This document shows positions 1 through 9,038 of a DNA stretch of 64,000 nucleotides, one piece after another. Source of the DNA: CALLPQ01 sp964421675 (GTDB taxonomy: Bacteria; Pseudomonadota; Alphaproteobacteria; Caulobacterales; Parvularculaceae). The notes below the pieces were generated by a model. That model made no database searches. It was given only the letters and a program-made list of their open reading frames with translations, and was not told the DNA's origin. Positions within the stretch are counted from its first letter, which is position 1, and every line of letters begins with the position of its first letter. The stretch is taken from positions 42,713 to 106,712 of the forward strand of contig CAYQXV010000004.1 of NCBI GenBank assembly GCA_964421675.1, in the 5' to 3' direction. The position numbers were made by a program, and so were the translations under genes.

Positions 1-184
1 ATGCATCTTCGAGAGTTAGTAAACCGCCTCTCACAGCCATTACGACCTCAGCTTTGCGCCGGATAACCCAACGTTTTGTGGTATGAGGTGGTAAATCGGC
101 TAATGTTAGCGGGGTCCCATCGGGTCCGATTACATAGGCTTCTTTTTGCTGCGGTAAAGCAGATGTTTCTAAGGCTACCGTCAT
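1..184 (-). CDS. sciP: SciP (DUF1153) CtrA inhibitor, N-terminal part
   Basis: The first 61 codons of a minus-strand gene; its 3' end lies outside the window. The translation contains VIGPDGTPLTLADLPP followed by RRKAEVVMAVRGGLLTLEDA, the hallmark start of the DUF1153/SciP family of small helix-turn-helix proteins. In Caulobacter SciP binds CtrA and blocks transcription of CtrA-activated genes in swarmer cells. The gene follows flgE on the same strand, and a CtrA-like box lies in the gap between them. The identification rests on recognising the conserved N-terminus; the C-terminal HTH cannot be seen here. Confidence 0.9.
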   Translation of the reverse strand, partial: MTVALETSALPQQKEAYVIGPDGTPLTLADLPPHTTKRWVIRRKAEVVMAVRGGLLTLEDA

Positions 185-237
185 TTCGTCATTCCCCTGA
201 CATTTACGCTACTAGGGTTGAACTTACGCGAGTGTTT

Positions 238-252
238 TTAAAAAACGGCTAA
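238..252 (-). promoter_or_regulatory. Candidate CtrA box upstream of sciP
   Basis: Read on the minus strand the site is TTAG, seven bases, TTAA, one mismatch from the CtrA consensus TTAA-N7-TTAA. It lies about 55 bases upstream of the sciP start codon. In Caulobacter sciP is itself activated by CtrA, so the location makes sense, but the match is short and the region AT-rich. Confidence 0.4.
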
Positions 253-331
253 GCAGTATGGTAAAATCGCTCATAACCCATTGATTAAAAATGTATTTTT
301 CTAGTCATTGTGTCTCCAAATGAAACAAAGT

Positions 332-1618
332 TTACGCCGCTGTATCATTGAGAGTTTGTAGGAGTTCATCGACCACTGAAATGATGCGTGCATTTGCTGA
401 ATAAGCACGCTGGGTTTCAATAAGAGCACCAAATTCCTGACTTATATCGACTGTTGAGGTCTCAAGGCCCTCACTTTCGATAAAGCCAGCATTATTTAGT
501 CCCGCTACAGACAAAGAAAGTTGCCCGGCGGCTGGATCGAACTGAAAGGCTGTATTGCCTGCATCCAGTAGGCCTTCATTGTTGGTAAAAAGCGCTAAGG
601 GGATTTGATATAAATCTCGGCTTGTACCATTGGTGAAGCGAGCGGTTAGGGTGCCGCTATCGTTCACGGTAAATCCGCTCAGGGTTCCTGCGATATTTCC
701 ATCATTGCTGGCGTTCAAGATTGTGCTGGCACTATTGCGATTTGAAAGTTGCGACAAATCAATGGCAAGGGATTGTGTGCCTTGGGCACCTTCGAGCGAT
801 ATTGATTGCGGAAAATTAGATGCCGCTAAATCAATCGCGCCATCTGCGCCAAATTGGACAGACCCACTGGCAATCGGCAAACCTGATACATCTGATGCAT
901 CAAATAGCTCAACCGCGGCGCTATTAGTGCCCGTACGCACAAAAGCCAGCGATAGGGTACGCGTTTGGCCTTCCGCATCAAAAACGGTGAAATTCTGGAG
1001 AATATCGGCAGCAATTGAGCCCCCAGCAATATTGTTCGCCGGGTCGCTTGATTGATATTGTAACGGATCAATCGACAGCGCGGCTGTGCTCGATAGATTG
1101 GCTTGCAGACTCAATTGACTGGTTGCAAGCGCGGGCGAGGTGACCGCGGCAAGGTTAACGGTCTCCAAACTATTGAGCGAAGTGACATTATCTGACGGGC
1201 CGCCTGCGCCAATTCTCAGGGCTTGCAGAAAATGTCCGCCGCTATTGACCAGATTGCCGTCACTATCAAGCGTAAAGTCGCCTGCGCGCGTAACAAGTGT
1301 TTGGGCGTCGGCGTTCGCGGCATTGTTATCGCGTACAACAAAAAAACCGTCACCAGCAATGGCAAGATGGCCAGCTTCACCGGTGCGACTAATAAAGCCC
1401 TGATCATCAAAGATGCGGCGCGTCGAAGCGGAGGCACCCTGACTGACCGGGTCTGATGTTGAGCGGGTCTCGCGCGCAACGAGGTCTGAAAAATCTGTTC
1501 GCGACCGGCGAAAGCCAACGGTCTGACTGTTTGCGATATTATTGGATATCGCTTCAAGGCTGCTGGCTTGGGCGGCAAGTCCTGACAGGCCGACGGCAAA
1601 AAGAGAGGTGGTGCTCAT
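332..1618 (-). CDS. flgE: Flagellar hook protein FlgE
   Basis: A 428-residue FlgE-type hook protein that polymerises into the flagellar hook. The N-terminus has the rod/hook signature (GLSGLAAQASSLEAISNNIAN, about residues 10-30, then TVGFRRSRTDF), and GDGFFVV at 89-95 is the hook-domain hallmark. The C-terminal helix (LIETQRAYSANARIISVVDEL) matches the conserved C-terminal coil of axial proteins. It is the last of three same-strand genes fliK-flgD-flgE, starting 3 bases after the flgD stop, so it is almost certainly cotranscribed. Export would be by the flagellar type III system; no signal peptide is present, as expected. Confidence 0.95.
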   Translation of the reverse strand: MSTTSLFAVGLSGLAAQASSLEAISNNIANSQTVGFRRSRTDFSDLVARETRSTSDPVSQGASASTRRIFDDQGFISRTGEAGHLAIAGDGFFVVRDNNAANADAQTLVTRAGDFTLDSDGNLVNSGGHFLQALRIGAGGPSDNVTSLNSLETVNLAAVTSPALATSQLSLQANLSSTAALSIDPLQYQSSDPANNIAGGSIAADILQNFTVFDAEGQTRTLSLAFVRTGTNSAAVELFDASDVSGLPIASGSVQFGADGAIDLAASNFPQSISLEGAQGTQSLAIDLSQLSNRNSASTILNASNDGNIAGTLSGFTVNDSGTLTARFTNGTSRDLYQIPLALFTNNEGLLDAGNTAFQFDPAAGQLSLSVAGLNNAGFIESEGLETSTVDISQEFGALIETQRAYSANARIISVVDELLQTLNDTAA

Positions 1619-1621
1619 GGT

Positions 1622-2311
1622 TTATCGTCCTTCAACAGGAATTGCATCAACGCGCGTGACTTGATCGATGGAAACGCTGCGCCCATTGATCAACACTTCC
1701 GGACCGTTCGCACCGAAAATGACCCCGCTAACCGTGCCTTGTGATTGGATGGTGGGGGCAAGGGTCGTTTCATTTTCGCCGCGGGCAGAAATTTCCAACC
1801 GGTAGGTTCCGGGCGGTGCAATATCGCCATTCTCAAGGCGCCCATCCCATTGCACATTATGAGTACCGGCATCGCCAACCGCATTCAGGCTGGCAATTGG
1901 TGTACCTGTAGCGTCAACAATCTGCGCGGAAATTGAAGAGGCGGGGCTCGTGAGTGAATAGCGGAAGTCGAAACTGCTGCCCGCATTTGACGGGGCAAGT
2001 GTAACTTCATTGCTGGAAACACTCGCCAAATGGCCAACCAGACTAAGCGAAGCTTGGCGATCTGAATTTGATTGAAGGGCAATCAGCGCTTCAAGGTTGG
2101 TATTGGTTTGAATGGATTGCTCAACACCGGCAAATTGCACAAGTTGCTGTGTGAATTGTTCTGTATCCAGCGGTTCTAGCGGATCTTGATTTTGCAGTTG
2201 CGTCGTCAGCAATGTCAGAAATGTATCGAAATCGCCGGATAGACGCGATATCGCATTATCTGTTTGGGCGCTATTGGCTGTGGCCGCACTGGCGAGACTG
2301 GATAAATCCAT
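1622..2311 (-). CDS. flgD: Flagellar hook cap/assembly protein FlgD
   Basis: A 229-residue hook-capping scaffold needed for FlgE polymerisation. The conserved FlgD N-terminal block is clear: FDTFLTLLTTQLQNQDPLEP followed by DTEQFTQQLVQFAGVEQSI (roughly residues 29-70). The C-terminal half has the Tudor/FnIII-like segment (VQWDGRLENGDIAPPGTYRLEI). It sits between fliK and flgE with gaps of 10 and 3 bases, an operon arrangement standard for hook genes. Confidence 0.95.
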   Translation of the reverse strand: MDLSSLASAATANSAQTDNAISRLSGDFDTFLTLLTTQLQNQDPLEPLDTEQFTQQLVQFAGVEQSIQTNTNLEALIALQSNSDRQASLSLVGHLASVSSNEVTLAPSNAGSSFDFRYSLTSPASSISAQIVDATGTPIASLNAVGDAGTHNVQWDGRLENGDIAPPGTYRLEISARGENETTLAPTIQSQGTVSGVIFGANGPEVLINGRSVSIDQVTRVDAIPVEGR

Positions 2312-2321
2312 GAGGGGTTCC

Positions 2322-3299
2322 TTACAACGTCACATCGATATAATTGGCTGAGCCAAGGGGGACTGGCGCGCGGCCAGTTACGGAGGGTGCGGTTTCTGCA
2401 TTCAAAAAGATCGGAATTTCATTGCGCGCAGATTGATCGGTAGACGCATCTTTGTGGGATGCATCGTGTTGCGCGAGCGTTTCAAAATTCAAGGTTAGAG
2501 GTTTATCGGTGTCCACACCGGCGTCGCTAAGAAGTGCGCGCAAATTTTCTGCATCTTTGCGAAATAAATCGAGGCTCGATTCATGTTCAAACCGCAATGT
2601 CAGGCTTGGTTCATCGCCCGGTGTGTAGCTCGCATCAACGCGGCCCAATGAGGGGGGATCGAGGCGAATTTCAAAATTTGTCTTTCCGTTTTGCAGTTGC
2701 TGGGACAGCAATGTTGCAAATCGTTGTGTGGGCGCTTGGCGCGTAGCCGGAGCGTCTTGCGCTGCTTGGGCGAGAGGCCGCGCGGTGCGCGCCGTATTGC
2801 TCGCAGCTGGTGCCAATCCAGATTGCGTTGCCACGGCCTGTGATATGGGCGCGGAAATGGCGGGCCCTGATGGCACAGCGAGATTTTGCGCGATGGGAGT
2901 TTGCGGCACAGGCTGCGCACGTAAAACAGGTTCGGAATTTTCCGTCGGTGCATTTGCGCCAACCGGGCCAGAACTATTTGCCTGCGAAGACCGGGACGGC
3001 GTCAATGGCTCTTCAGTCACGCTGAGGGGCTGTTGCTGTGAATCAGCGTGGGCCGACGCGCGTTCTTGATTGGTATTTGTGGTCAATTCCGCTTCGCTCG
3101 GCACTGAACCATGGGTTTGCAGCGCTCTGGAGGCCTGCGTTTCAAGAGCGGCTACGGCACTGTCTAATGAAAAAGCAAAGGTTGCATCGCCCTGATCGCT
3201 ATTTTCATTGGCGACCAATACACCATTGTCTGCACCTGTGGGTGCAGAGGCGGTAGGCTTTTCAATGAACGCGAAACCGGCGTCCATAAGGATATCCAA
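2322..3299 (-). CDS. fliK: Flagellar hook-length control protein FliK-like
   Basis: A 325-residue protein with a long low-complexity Ala/Pro/Gln/Thr-rich N-terminal two thirds and a conserved C-terminal domain around FEIRLDPPSLGRVDASY and LRALLSDAGVDTDKPLTLNFE (about residues 205-265). This layout is typical of FliK, the molecular ruler that switches export specificity when the hook is complete. The first possible start is TTG at 3297-3299; an in-frame ATG four codons later (3285-3287) gives MDAGFAFIEKP and may be the true start. It heads the fliK-flgD-flgE run behind a sigma-54-type site. Confidence 0.85.
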   Translation of the reverse strand: MDILMDAGFAFIEKPTASAPTGADNGVLVANENSDQGDATFAFSLDSAVAALETQASRALQTHGSVPSEAELTTNTNQERASAHADSQQQPLSVTEEPLTPSRSSQANSSGPVGANAPTENSEPVLRAQPVPQTPIAQNLAVPSGPAISAPISQAVATQSGLAPAASNTARTARPLAQAAQDAPATRQAPTQRFATLLSQQLQNGKTNFEIRLDPPSLGRVDASYTPGDEPSLTLRFEHESSLDLFRKDAENLRALLSDAGVDTDKPLTLNFETLAQHDASHKDASTDQSARNEIPIFLNAETAPSVTGRAPVPLGSANYIDVTL

Positions 3300-3352
3300 T
3301 CATGGTGCGGTCGCACACCGCACAATGCGGGCGCATAACACTCATGGACAAC

Positions 3353-3367
3353 GCAAATGAGAGGCCA
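3353..3367 (-). promoter_or_regulatory. Candidate sigma-54 (-24/-12) promoter for fliK-flgD-flgE
   Basis: On the minus strand the sequence TGGCCTCTCATTTGC fits the sigma-54 consensus TGGC-N7-TTGC exactly at both core tetramers, with the required GG-N10-GC spacing. Transcription would start about 40 bases upstream of the TTG start of fliK. Hook genes of Caulobacter and relatives are classically sigma-54 dependent. A GC-bounded, A-rich element around 3430-3448 on the plus strand could be an upstream activator site, but I cannot match it firmly to the FlbD ftr consensus. Confidence 0.7.
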
Positions 3368-3509
3368 TTCACCAAACCCAATAAAGATGCGGGTTTGCGT
3401 GGTTTACAAATCCTTAGCGCGCACACCCTACCGGGCAAAAACTTCCCCTACGGTCAAAATTTCCGCCCTGAATGACAAGTTGCAAGGTTGATTAGTCTAT
3501 CCGTGCACA

Positions 3510-4913
3510 TCACTCAGCGGCGATGGGCTTACCGTTGCCGGGCCGCCATTCATCGAGCGCTTGCAGGGCTTGTGCACACATAATTTGTTTTTTCGCGCGG
3601 CCCTTTTCCTTGCCGCGCAAGCGCTTTCCGTCCGCATCAGTTTTGGGGGCTTCAACGGGGGGGAACAATCCGAAATTTACATTCATCGGCTGGAAACTTG
3701 CCTTGCGATCATCACTCAAATGCCCGCCGGTAATATGCTCGATCAGCGCGCCCAGCGCGGTATTGGCAGGCGGGGCGCAAAATGTGGTCCCCAAAGCATC
3801 ACTGGCCGCAAATCGCCCCGATAATAGCCCGATTGCTGCGCTTTCCACATATCCTTCAACCCCGGTAATTTGTCCGGCAAATCGCAATCGCGGCATGGCG
3901 TTCAATCGCAATTGATGGTCAAGAAGTTTCGGACTGTTTAAAAAAGTATTACGGTGAATCCCGCCAAGACGCGCAAACTCCGCCTTTTCAAGTCCGGGGA
4001 TCATGCGAATAATGTCCGCTTGCGCGCCATATTTCAGTTTGGTCTGAAATCCGACCATATTATACAGTGTACCGAGTTTATTATCCTGGCGAAGTTGCAC
4101 CACGGCATAGGGTTTTTCTTCCCGGTGCGGATTGGTAAGGCCTACCGGTTTCATCGGCCCAAACCGTAATGTTTGCGGACCGCGTTCGGCCATGACTTCT
4201 ATTGGCAGGCAAGCTTCAAAATAGGGCGTTGATTTTTCCCATTCTTTAAATTCGGTTTTTTCCCCTTCAATCAATGCATCAATAAAGGCGAGATATTGCG
4301 CTTCATCCATGGCGCAATTGATATAGTCAGCGCCGTCTCCGCCGGGGCCTTTCTTGTCATAGCGCGACTGGAACCAGGCTTTATCAAAATCAATGCTATC
4401 TTTGTGAACGATCGGGGCAATCGCATCAAAAAAGGCAAGGGCGGTCTCATCAGTTAATCCATGGATTGCCTCCGCGAGATTACTAGAGGTGAGGGGGCCG
4501 GTGGCGATAATCACATTCGACCACTCTTCAGGAGGCAGCGCCGCGATCTCCTCGCGCTTGATGGTAATATTGTCGTGCCCCTCAAGGGCTGCCGTGACCG
4601 CATCCGAAAATGCGATACGGTCAACCGCCAGCGCACCGCCGGCCGGCACCTGATTGGCATCCGCCATCGCCATAATAAGAGAATCACAGCGGCGCATTTC
4701 CTCATGCAGCAAGCCTACCGCGTTATTTTGGGCATCATCGGAACGAAATGAGTTCGAACACACCAATTCCGCCAAGCCTTCCCCTTGATGCGCGTCGGTT
4801 GAACGCGTTGGCCGCATTTCGTGTAAAATGACACACGCGCCCAGATTTGCCGCCTGCCAAGCCGCCTCGCTACCCGCGAGACCGCCGCCAATGATGTGAA
4901 TAGGGTCTGACAT
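3510..4913 (-). CDS. trmFO: TrmFO, folate/FAD-dependent tRNA m5U54 methyltransferase
   Basis: TrmFO methylates U54 in the T-loop of tRNA with methylenetetrahydrofolate as carbon donor and FADH2 as reductant. The N-terminus MSDPIHIIGGGLAGSEAAW is the FAD-binding GxGxxGSE motif of the GidA/TrmFO family, and Cys52 in ELVCSNSFRSDD fits the conserved catalytic-region cysteine; a second is in INCAMDEAQY. The start chosen has AGGA about 10 bases upstream; an in-frame ATG at 4956-4958 would add 15 residues with no family resemblance. Divergent from the membrane-protein gene at 5018. Confidence 0.93.
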   Translation of the reverse strand: MSDPIHIIGGGLAGSEAAWQAANLGACVILHEMRPTRSTDAHQGEGLAELVCSNSFRSDDAQNNAVGLLHEEMRRCDSLIMAMADANQVPAGGALAVDRIAFSDAVTAALEGHDNITIKREEIAALPPEEWSNVIIATGPLTSSNLAEAIHGLTDETALAFFDAIAPIVHKDSIDFDKAWFQSRYDKKGPGGDGADYINCAMDEAQYLAFIDALIEGEKTEFKEWEKSTPYFEACLPIEVMAERGPQTLRFGPMKPVGLTNPHREEKPYAVVQLRQDNKLGTLYNMVGFQTKLKYGAQADIIRMIPGLEKAEFARLGGIHRNTFLNSPKLLDHQLRLNAMPRLRFAGQITGVEGYVESAAIGLLSGRFAASDALGTTFCAPPANTALGALIEHITGGHLSDDRKASFQPMNVNFGLFPPVEAPKTDADGKRLRGKEKGRAKKQIMCAQALQALDEWRPGNGKPIAAE

Positions 4914-5017
4914 GAAACTATTGTCCTGTTTTTTATTGGTTTTAGCCCCTCGTGACATATTAGCAATTGCCTCTTTCCTGTCTTTGTTTAAGCTTTTGCC
5001 ATTATTAGGGGTTTTGC

Positions 5018-6337
5018 ATGAGTTGGCGTATTTGGGCAGTGGCGGGAGAAGCGTTGAATTTCGGCGCTCGCCGGATGGAAACGATCCTTCGGGTTGCGTG
5101 GCTTCCCGTGGTTTTATTGATGCTCTTGCAAATGGTGGTCGTGTTTTTGGGGATTTCCGTCACCCTTGGGCGAGTCACGACCCTAGAAGAAGCAGGCTCT
5201 TATGGGGTCGCGCTGCAAGCCTATCCGCAATTTGCTCTGGCGGCCTGGCGATCTGAACCGGTTATGATGACCATAATCGCGGTTAGCACCTTCATTCTAT
5301 CAATCATATTGATATCCTCATTCATGGCCCCGCTCATCCGCTACGCGGCAACGGGAGAAAAACCGGCACCGGGTCTCATCCGCATTCCCTTTGGCCGCGA
5401 TCAACTCCGCTTTTCCGTGGCCGCGGTCATTACCGCAATATTATCATTCCCAATCTTGATGGCGCCGATGGCAATCATGTTTTTCGTCATGCGGGCATAT
5501 GTGTTTCTTTCACTTTTAAGCACCAAGATTGCTAATCATGTAAAATTTCCCTTCGAAAATAGCCTGCACACGGTTGCCAATGCGCAGATTTTAGACGTGG
5601 TGACAGATACGGGCCGTATCTGGCTGTTTGGGATTCCGTTTTCACTGATCACGCTGATCATTCCCATGGCAGTGATTTTCGCTTTCATGATGATTGCGCA
5701 TTTCACAACGCGAAAGCGCGCACCGCATTTGGGGTCCGGGCGGTCAACACGCTGGCAACGACGCACGGTCATTAGCCTGATTTCATTCGGGCTTATCGCG
5801 TTATTTTGGGGCTGGGTTGTTAATTTAATTCCGCGCCCGCCCTTATTGTTGAACGGCCTTCCCGCATTTCCCGAACAAGGGCGCCTTTACGCACTCTTTT
5901 TCGTCTTGCTGATTTTTATTCTTGGCTACGTCAACTTGCGAGCATTTGCATGGCCCGGATTTGCGGTGATGGATAAATCATTGTCCTTATCCGGAAGCCG
6001 GGAGACGTCGCGCGGTTGGAATCTATTCAAGCTGATCGGGCTATTAATAATGGTCGTCATCATTATGTTTGGTATGCAATTGATCATCAACATATTGATA
6101 GGCCAGATTTTGTTCCCCGTAATATTGAACATTTATGGGCTGCTCATTACGACCACCCGCTTAGTTAATTCCGGTGTTTCGGCTGAATGGATTTTCCCCG
6201 TCATCCAATGGACATGGAATGCGGTCCGCCTACTGCTCAATCTATTCTGGACCTTTTTCAGCTATGGCGTGCTCGCAGGGATTTATGGCCGGCTATATGC
6301 GCACACGAAAGCCGCGCGCCCTTATCTACCGGAATGA
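5018..6337 (+). CDS. Multi-pass membrane protein, function unknown
   Basis: A 439-residue polytopic membrane protein with about eight or nine hydrophobic segments (for example around residues 23-46, 82-107, 127-155, 190-222, 246-268, 291-308 and three near the C-terminus). It begins SWRIWAVAGEALNFGARR, an amphipathic stretch. I recognise no family motif or catalytic residues. An AGGGG run about 8 bases upstream supports the start. It is divergent from trmFO and 85 bases upstream of the thioredoxin-fold isomerase gene. Confidence 0.8.
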   Translation: MSWRIWAVAGEALNFGARRMETILRVAWLPVVLLMLLQMVVVFLGISVTLGRVTTLEEAGSYGVALQAYPQFALAAWRSEPVMMTIIAVSTFILSIILISSFMAPLIRYAATGEKPAPGLIRIPFGRDQLRFSVAAVITAILSFPILMAPMAIMFFVMRAYVFLSLLSTKIANHVKFPFENSLHTVANAQILDVVTDTGRIWLFGIPFSLITLIIPMAVIFAFMMIAHFTTRKRAPHLGSGRSTRWQRRTVISLISFGLIALFWGWVVNLIPRPPLLLNGLPAFPEQGRLYALFFVLLIFILGYVNLRAFAWPGFAVMDKSLSLSGSRETSRGWNLFKLIGLLIMVVIIMFGMQLIINILIGQILFPVILNIYGLLITTTRLVNSGVSAEWIFPVIQWTWNAVRLLLNLFWTFFSYGVLAGIYGRLYAHTKAARPYLPE

Positions 6338-6422
6338 TAATTGCCCAAGGTGCTAGAATGCCTTGGCACCAGCAAGAAATGGGTTCTATCATCGCCGAAC
6401 ATTGATGTTCGGGAGCGCTTTC

Positions 6423-7064
6423 ATGACGGTGACAGCCGATTGGTATTTCGACTATATTTCGCCCTATCCTTATCTCCAACTTGCCCGGTTTGATGAGCTT
6501 CCAAGCGATCTTATCATCAATCCAAAACCCGTACTGTTTGCTGCGCTTTTAAACCATTGGGGCCAATTGGGCCCTGCGGAAATTCCGGCAAAAGCGCGCC
6601 AGACATTTTACTATACGCGCTGGCTTGCCGAACAACGTGGCCTTGCCTTTGAAGGGCCGCCGCGCCATCCGTTTAATCCTTTAGCTTTGTTGCGCTTAAC
6701 CCATTCACTTGGATCAAGCTTGACGATTGTCAGAACGGTTTACGATCATGTTTGGGGCAGGGGCCATGATGGCATGAGCCCTGAGAGTCTGGATAAACTT
6801 GCAGAAATTTTGGGCGTGAGCGATTTGCAAGAGCGCTTATCTGACCCCGCCAACAAAGAGGCAATTAAGACGAATACGGATGAAGCCATCACGCGAGGCG
6901 TTTACGGTGTGCCAACCTTTGCGGTTGGCGAGCATCTATTTTGGGGCGATGATGTCACCCCAATGTTCGTCGATTTTTTGCAAGACCCAAACCTGTTCGA
7001 GCAACCCGGTTTTGCCAAAGCGCAAACCATTACCCCTGCGGCAGTGCGCAGACCAAAAGGGTAG
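6423..7064 (+). CDS. 2-hydroxychromene-2-carboxylate isomerase family (DsbA-like fold)
   Basis: A 213-residue thioredoxin-fold protein of the HCCA isomerase/GST-kappa family. The N-terminal motif WYFDYISPYPYL places a serine at residue 13, the equivalent of the glutathione-contacting active-site serine of NahD; the C-terminal ITRGVYGVPTFAVGEHLFWG is the family's cis-Pro region. NahD isomerises a naphthalene catabolite, but most chromosomal members have no known substrate and no catabolic genes are nearby. The ATG at 6423 is preceded by GGGAG; an upstream in-frame TTG (6363) lacks family similarity and is rejected. Confidence 0.85.
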   Translation: MTVTADWYFDYISPYPYLQLARFDELPSDLIINPKPVLFAALLNHWGQLGPAEIPAKARQTFYYTRWLAEQRGLAFEGPPRHPFNPLALLRLTHSLGSSLTIVRTVYDHVWGRGHDGMSPESLDKLAEILGVSDLQERLSDPANKEAIKTNTDEAITRGVYGVPTFAVGEHLFWGDDVTPMFVDFLQDPNLFEQPGFAKAQTITPAAVRRPKG

Positions 7065-7096
7065 CTTTCAATATTGCGGGTTAGGTTTAGCGGTTT

Positions 7097-8086
7097 TTAC
7101 GCAACCGAAATCATCGGGGCAGCTTCGGGTAAATCTTCGCCAAAGGCGCGTTGATAAAACTCAGCCACGGTTGGGCGTTCTAGTTCATCGCACTTGTTTA
7201 GAAATGTCACCCGGAACGCATAACCGACATCGTTAAAGATCTCGGTATTTTGCGCCCATGTAATCACCGTTCTTGGACTCATCACGGTTGAAATATCGCC
7301 ATTGATAAAGGCATTGCGCGTCATATCGGCGACACGCACCATCGCAACCAATTTTTCGCGCATATCGCCGCTACTATAAGATGGACATTTGGCGGCAACG
7401 ATCTCAACTTCTTCATCATGGGCAAGATAGTTGAGCGTTGTCACCAAAGACCAACGGTCCATTTGTCCCTGATTAATTTGCTGGGTGCCGTGATAAAGGC
7501 CCGTTGTATCGCCAAGTCCGATCGTATTGGTGGTTGAGAACAATCTGAAATGGGGATTTGGCGTTATCACCTTGTTTTGATCCAACAAGGTCAAGCGGCC
7601 TTCAGCCTCAAGCACGCGCTGGATCACAAACATCACATCCGGGCGGCCCGCATCATATTCATCAAAGATAAGAGCGACCGGGCGCTGAAACGCCCATGGC
7701 AAGATGCCTTCTTTAAATTTGGTGACCTGAACGCCGTCCTCAACAACAATAGCATCGCGTCCAATCAGGTCGATACGGCTGACATGGCTATCAAGATTGA
7801 TTCGCACAGCTGGCCAGTTGAGCCGCGCTGCGACCTGTTCAATATGGGTTGATTTACCCGTTCCGTGATAGCCTTGAACCATCACCCGCCGGTTGTGCGT
7901 AAACCCAGCAAGAATCGACAAGGTTGTTTGCGGGTCAAAGCGATAGGCCGGATCGACGGGCGGGGAATATTCTGATGGCTTCGAGAAGGCGGGCACGGAC
8001 ATATCAATATCCACCCCAAACACCTCGCGTGCGGAGACCTCAGTATCTGGCCCAGCCATGTGATCATCATTTTTTGATGGTGCCAT
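7097..8086 (-). CDS. cobS: CobS-type AAA+ ATPase (cobaltochelatase subunit)
   Basis: A 329-residue AAA+ protein with Walker A GYHGTGKST (72-80), Walker B LIFDEYDAGRPDV and the CobS-specific N-terminus VFGVDIDMSVPAFS. In aerobic B12 synthesis CobS works with CobT and CobN to insert cobalt into hydrogenobyrinic diamide. CobT normally lies directly downstream, but here the next gene is a convergent isomerase and no cobT or cobN is in the window. A J-domain gene sits 213 bases upstream on the same strand, a neighbour commonly seen with alphaproteobacterial cobS. GGAAG about 10 bases upstream supports the start. Confidence 0.92.
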   Translation of the reverse strand: MAPSKNDDHMAGPDTEVSAREVFGVDIDMSVPAFSKPSEYSPPVDPAYRFDPQTTLSILAGFTHNRRVMVQGYHGTGKSTHIEQVAARLNWPAVRINLDSHVSRIDLIGRDAIVVEDGVQVTKFKEGILPWAFQRPVALIFDEYDAGRPDVMFVIQRVLEAEGRLTLLDQNKVITPNPHFRLFSTTNTIGLGDTTGLYHGTQQINQGQMDRWSLVTTLNYLAHDEEVEIVAAKCPSYSSGDMREKLVAMVRVADMTRNAFINGDISTVMSPRTVITWAQNTEIFNDVGYAFRVTFLNKCDELERPTVAEFYQRAFGEDLPEAAPMISVA

Positions 8087-8299
8087 CGATTTTTCACTTC
8101 CAGATAAAATGGCCCGGTGCGTGTTGCCAGGTCTCAGTTAGGGGCTTGCCTCAAATACAGGGGATAACCCCCTCAAATTAGCGGCCGACCCTCGCGCGAA
8201 TGATCAAATTTTTCAAGGGCGCAGTTCAGCGCACTATGGGATGGATTAGGGGAGGCCGTTGGCTTTTTTCGGTAAATTTAGGCCCCGCAAATTTCGCCA

Positions 8300-8941
8300 T
8301 CAGCAAATTTTGGCTTTTTTTAATATTTGATGCGCTTTGACCACCGATTGCAGCTGTTCCTCAGCGCTTCGATCCCCCTCATTGGAATCGGGGTGGAATT
8401 TGCGCAATAGCTCAGCATATCGCTTGCGGATTTCCGCCGCCGGGGCACTTGGCGGCAGCCCCATGGTCTCAAAGGCGCCTTCCTGCAGTTTCGTCAGGCG
8501 TTTGCCCTCGCGCCAGGTGCCTTGCTTATCATCGATCCGTGCTTTTGCCGTCTCGCCGAGCACCCCGAAGGAATCGACCATATCCGCTGGCCCGCGTGTG
8601 CTAGCAGCGGCAGCTGCGCGTTCATTCTTGGCCCAGCCCCATGTGGGCCGTCCGCCATAAATATTTGAATCGCGCGCAGCTTTCGCCTGATCCGCGCTCA
8701 TGCCTTCAAAATAGTTCCACTGTTTATTGTGCTCGCGCGCATGCGCCGCACAAAACCACATATAAGACCGTGGTTCACGCGGAGATTTTGCGGTTCGACA
8801 ATCACCCGGCTCCTTGCAATCTTCAGCTTCACAGATCTTATCTGCGGGCCGTTTCCAGGCGGGTTCTTTTTTGCCTCTGGCACTAGGCGGTTTGACACGT
8901 ATGTCGAAACCATGTCGCGGTTTGTAATTCTCATCTTCCAT
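8300..8941 (-). CDS. J-domain (DnaJ-like) protein
   Basis: A 213-residue soluble protein with a C-terminal J-domain: the HPD tripeptide is at 183-185 within KRYAELLRKFHPDSNEGD, preceded by a helix (APAAEIRKRY). The N-terminal two thirds is charged and carries paired cysteines (CEAEDCKEPGDC at about 34-45, and FCAAHAREH near 64), possibly a small zinc-binding element. J-domains stimulate DnaK-type Hsp70 ATPases. Placed upstream of cobS on the same strand, it may act as a co-chaperone for that AAA+ machine (inference). Confidence 0.88.
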   Translation of the reverse strand: MEDENYKPRHGFDIRVKPPSARGKKEPAWKRPADKICEAEDCKEPGDCRTAKSPREPRSYMWFCAAHAREHNKQWNYFEGMSADQAKAARDSNIYGGRPTWGWAKNERAAAAASTRGPADMVDSFGVLGETAKARIDDKQGTWREGKRLTKLQEGAFETMGLPPSAPAAEIRKRYAELLRKFHPDSNEGDRSAEEQLQSVVKAHQILKKAKIC

Positions 8942-9038
8942 AACTGCTATTATGGGATGTTAAGGCGCACGATACAATCTTGACACGTGCGATGAAAAGA
9001 CCATGTTCTGGTCGGATGGCCGAAGGAAACATTTTTTG

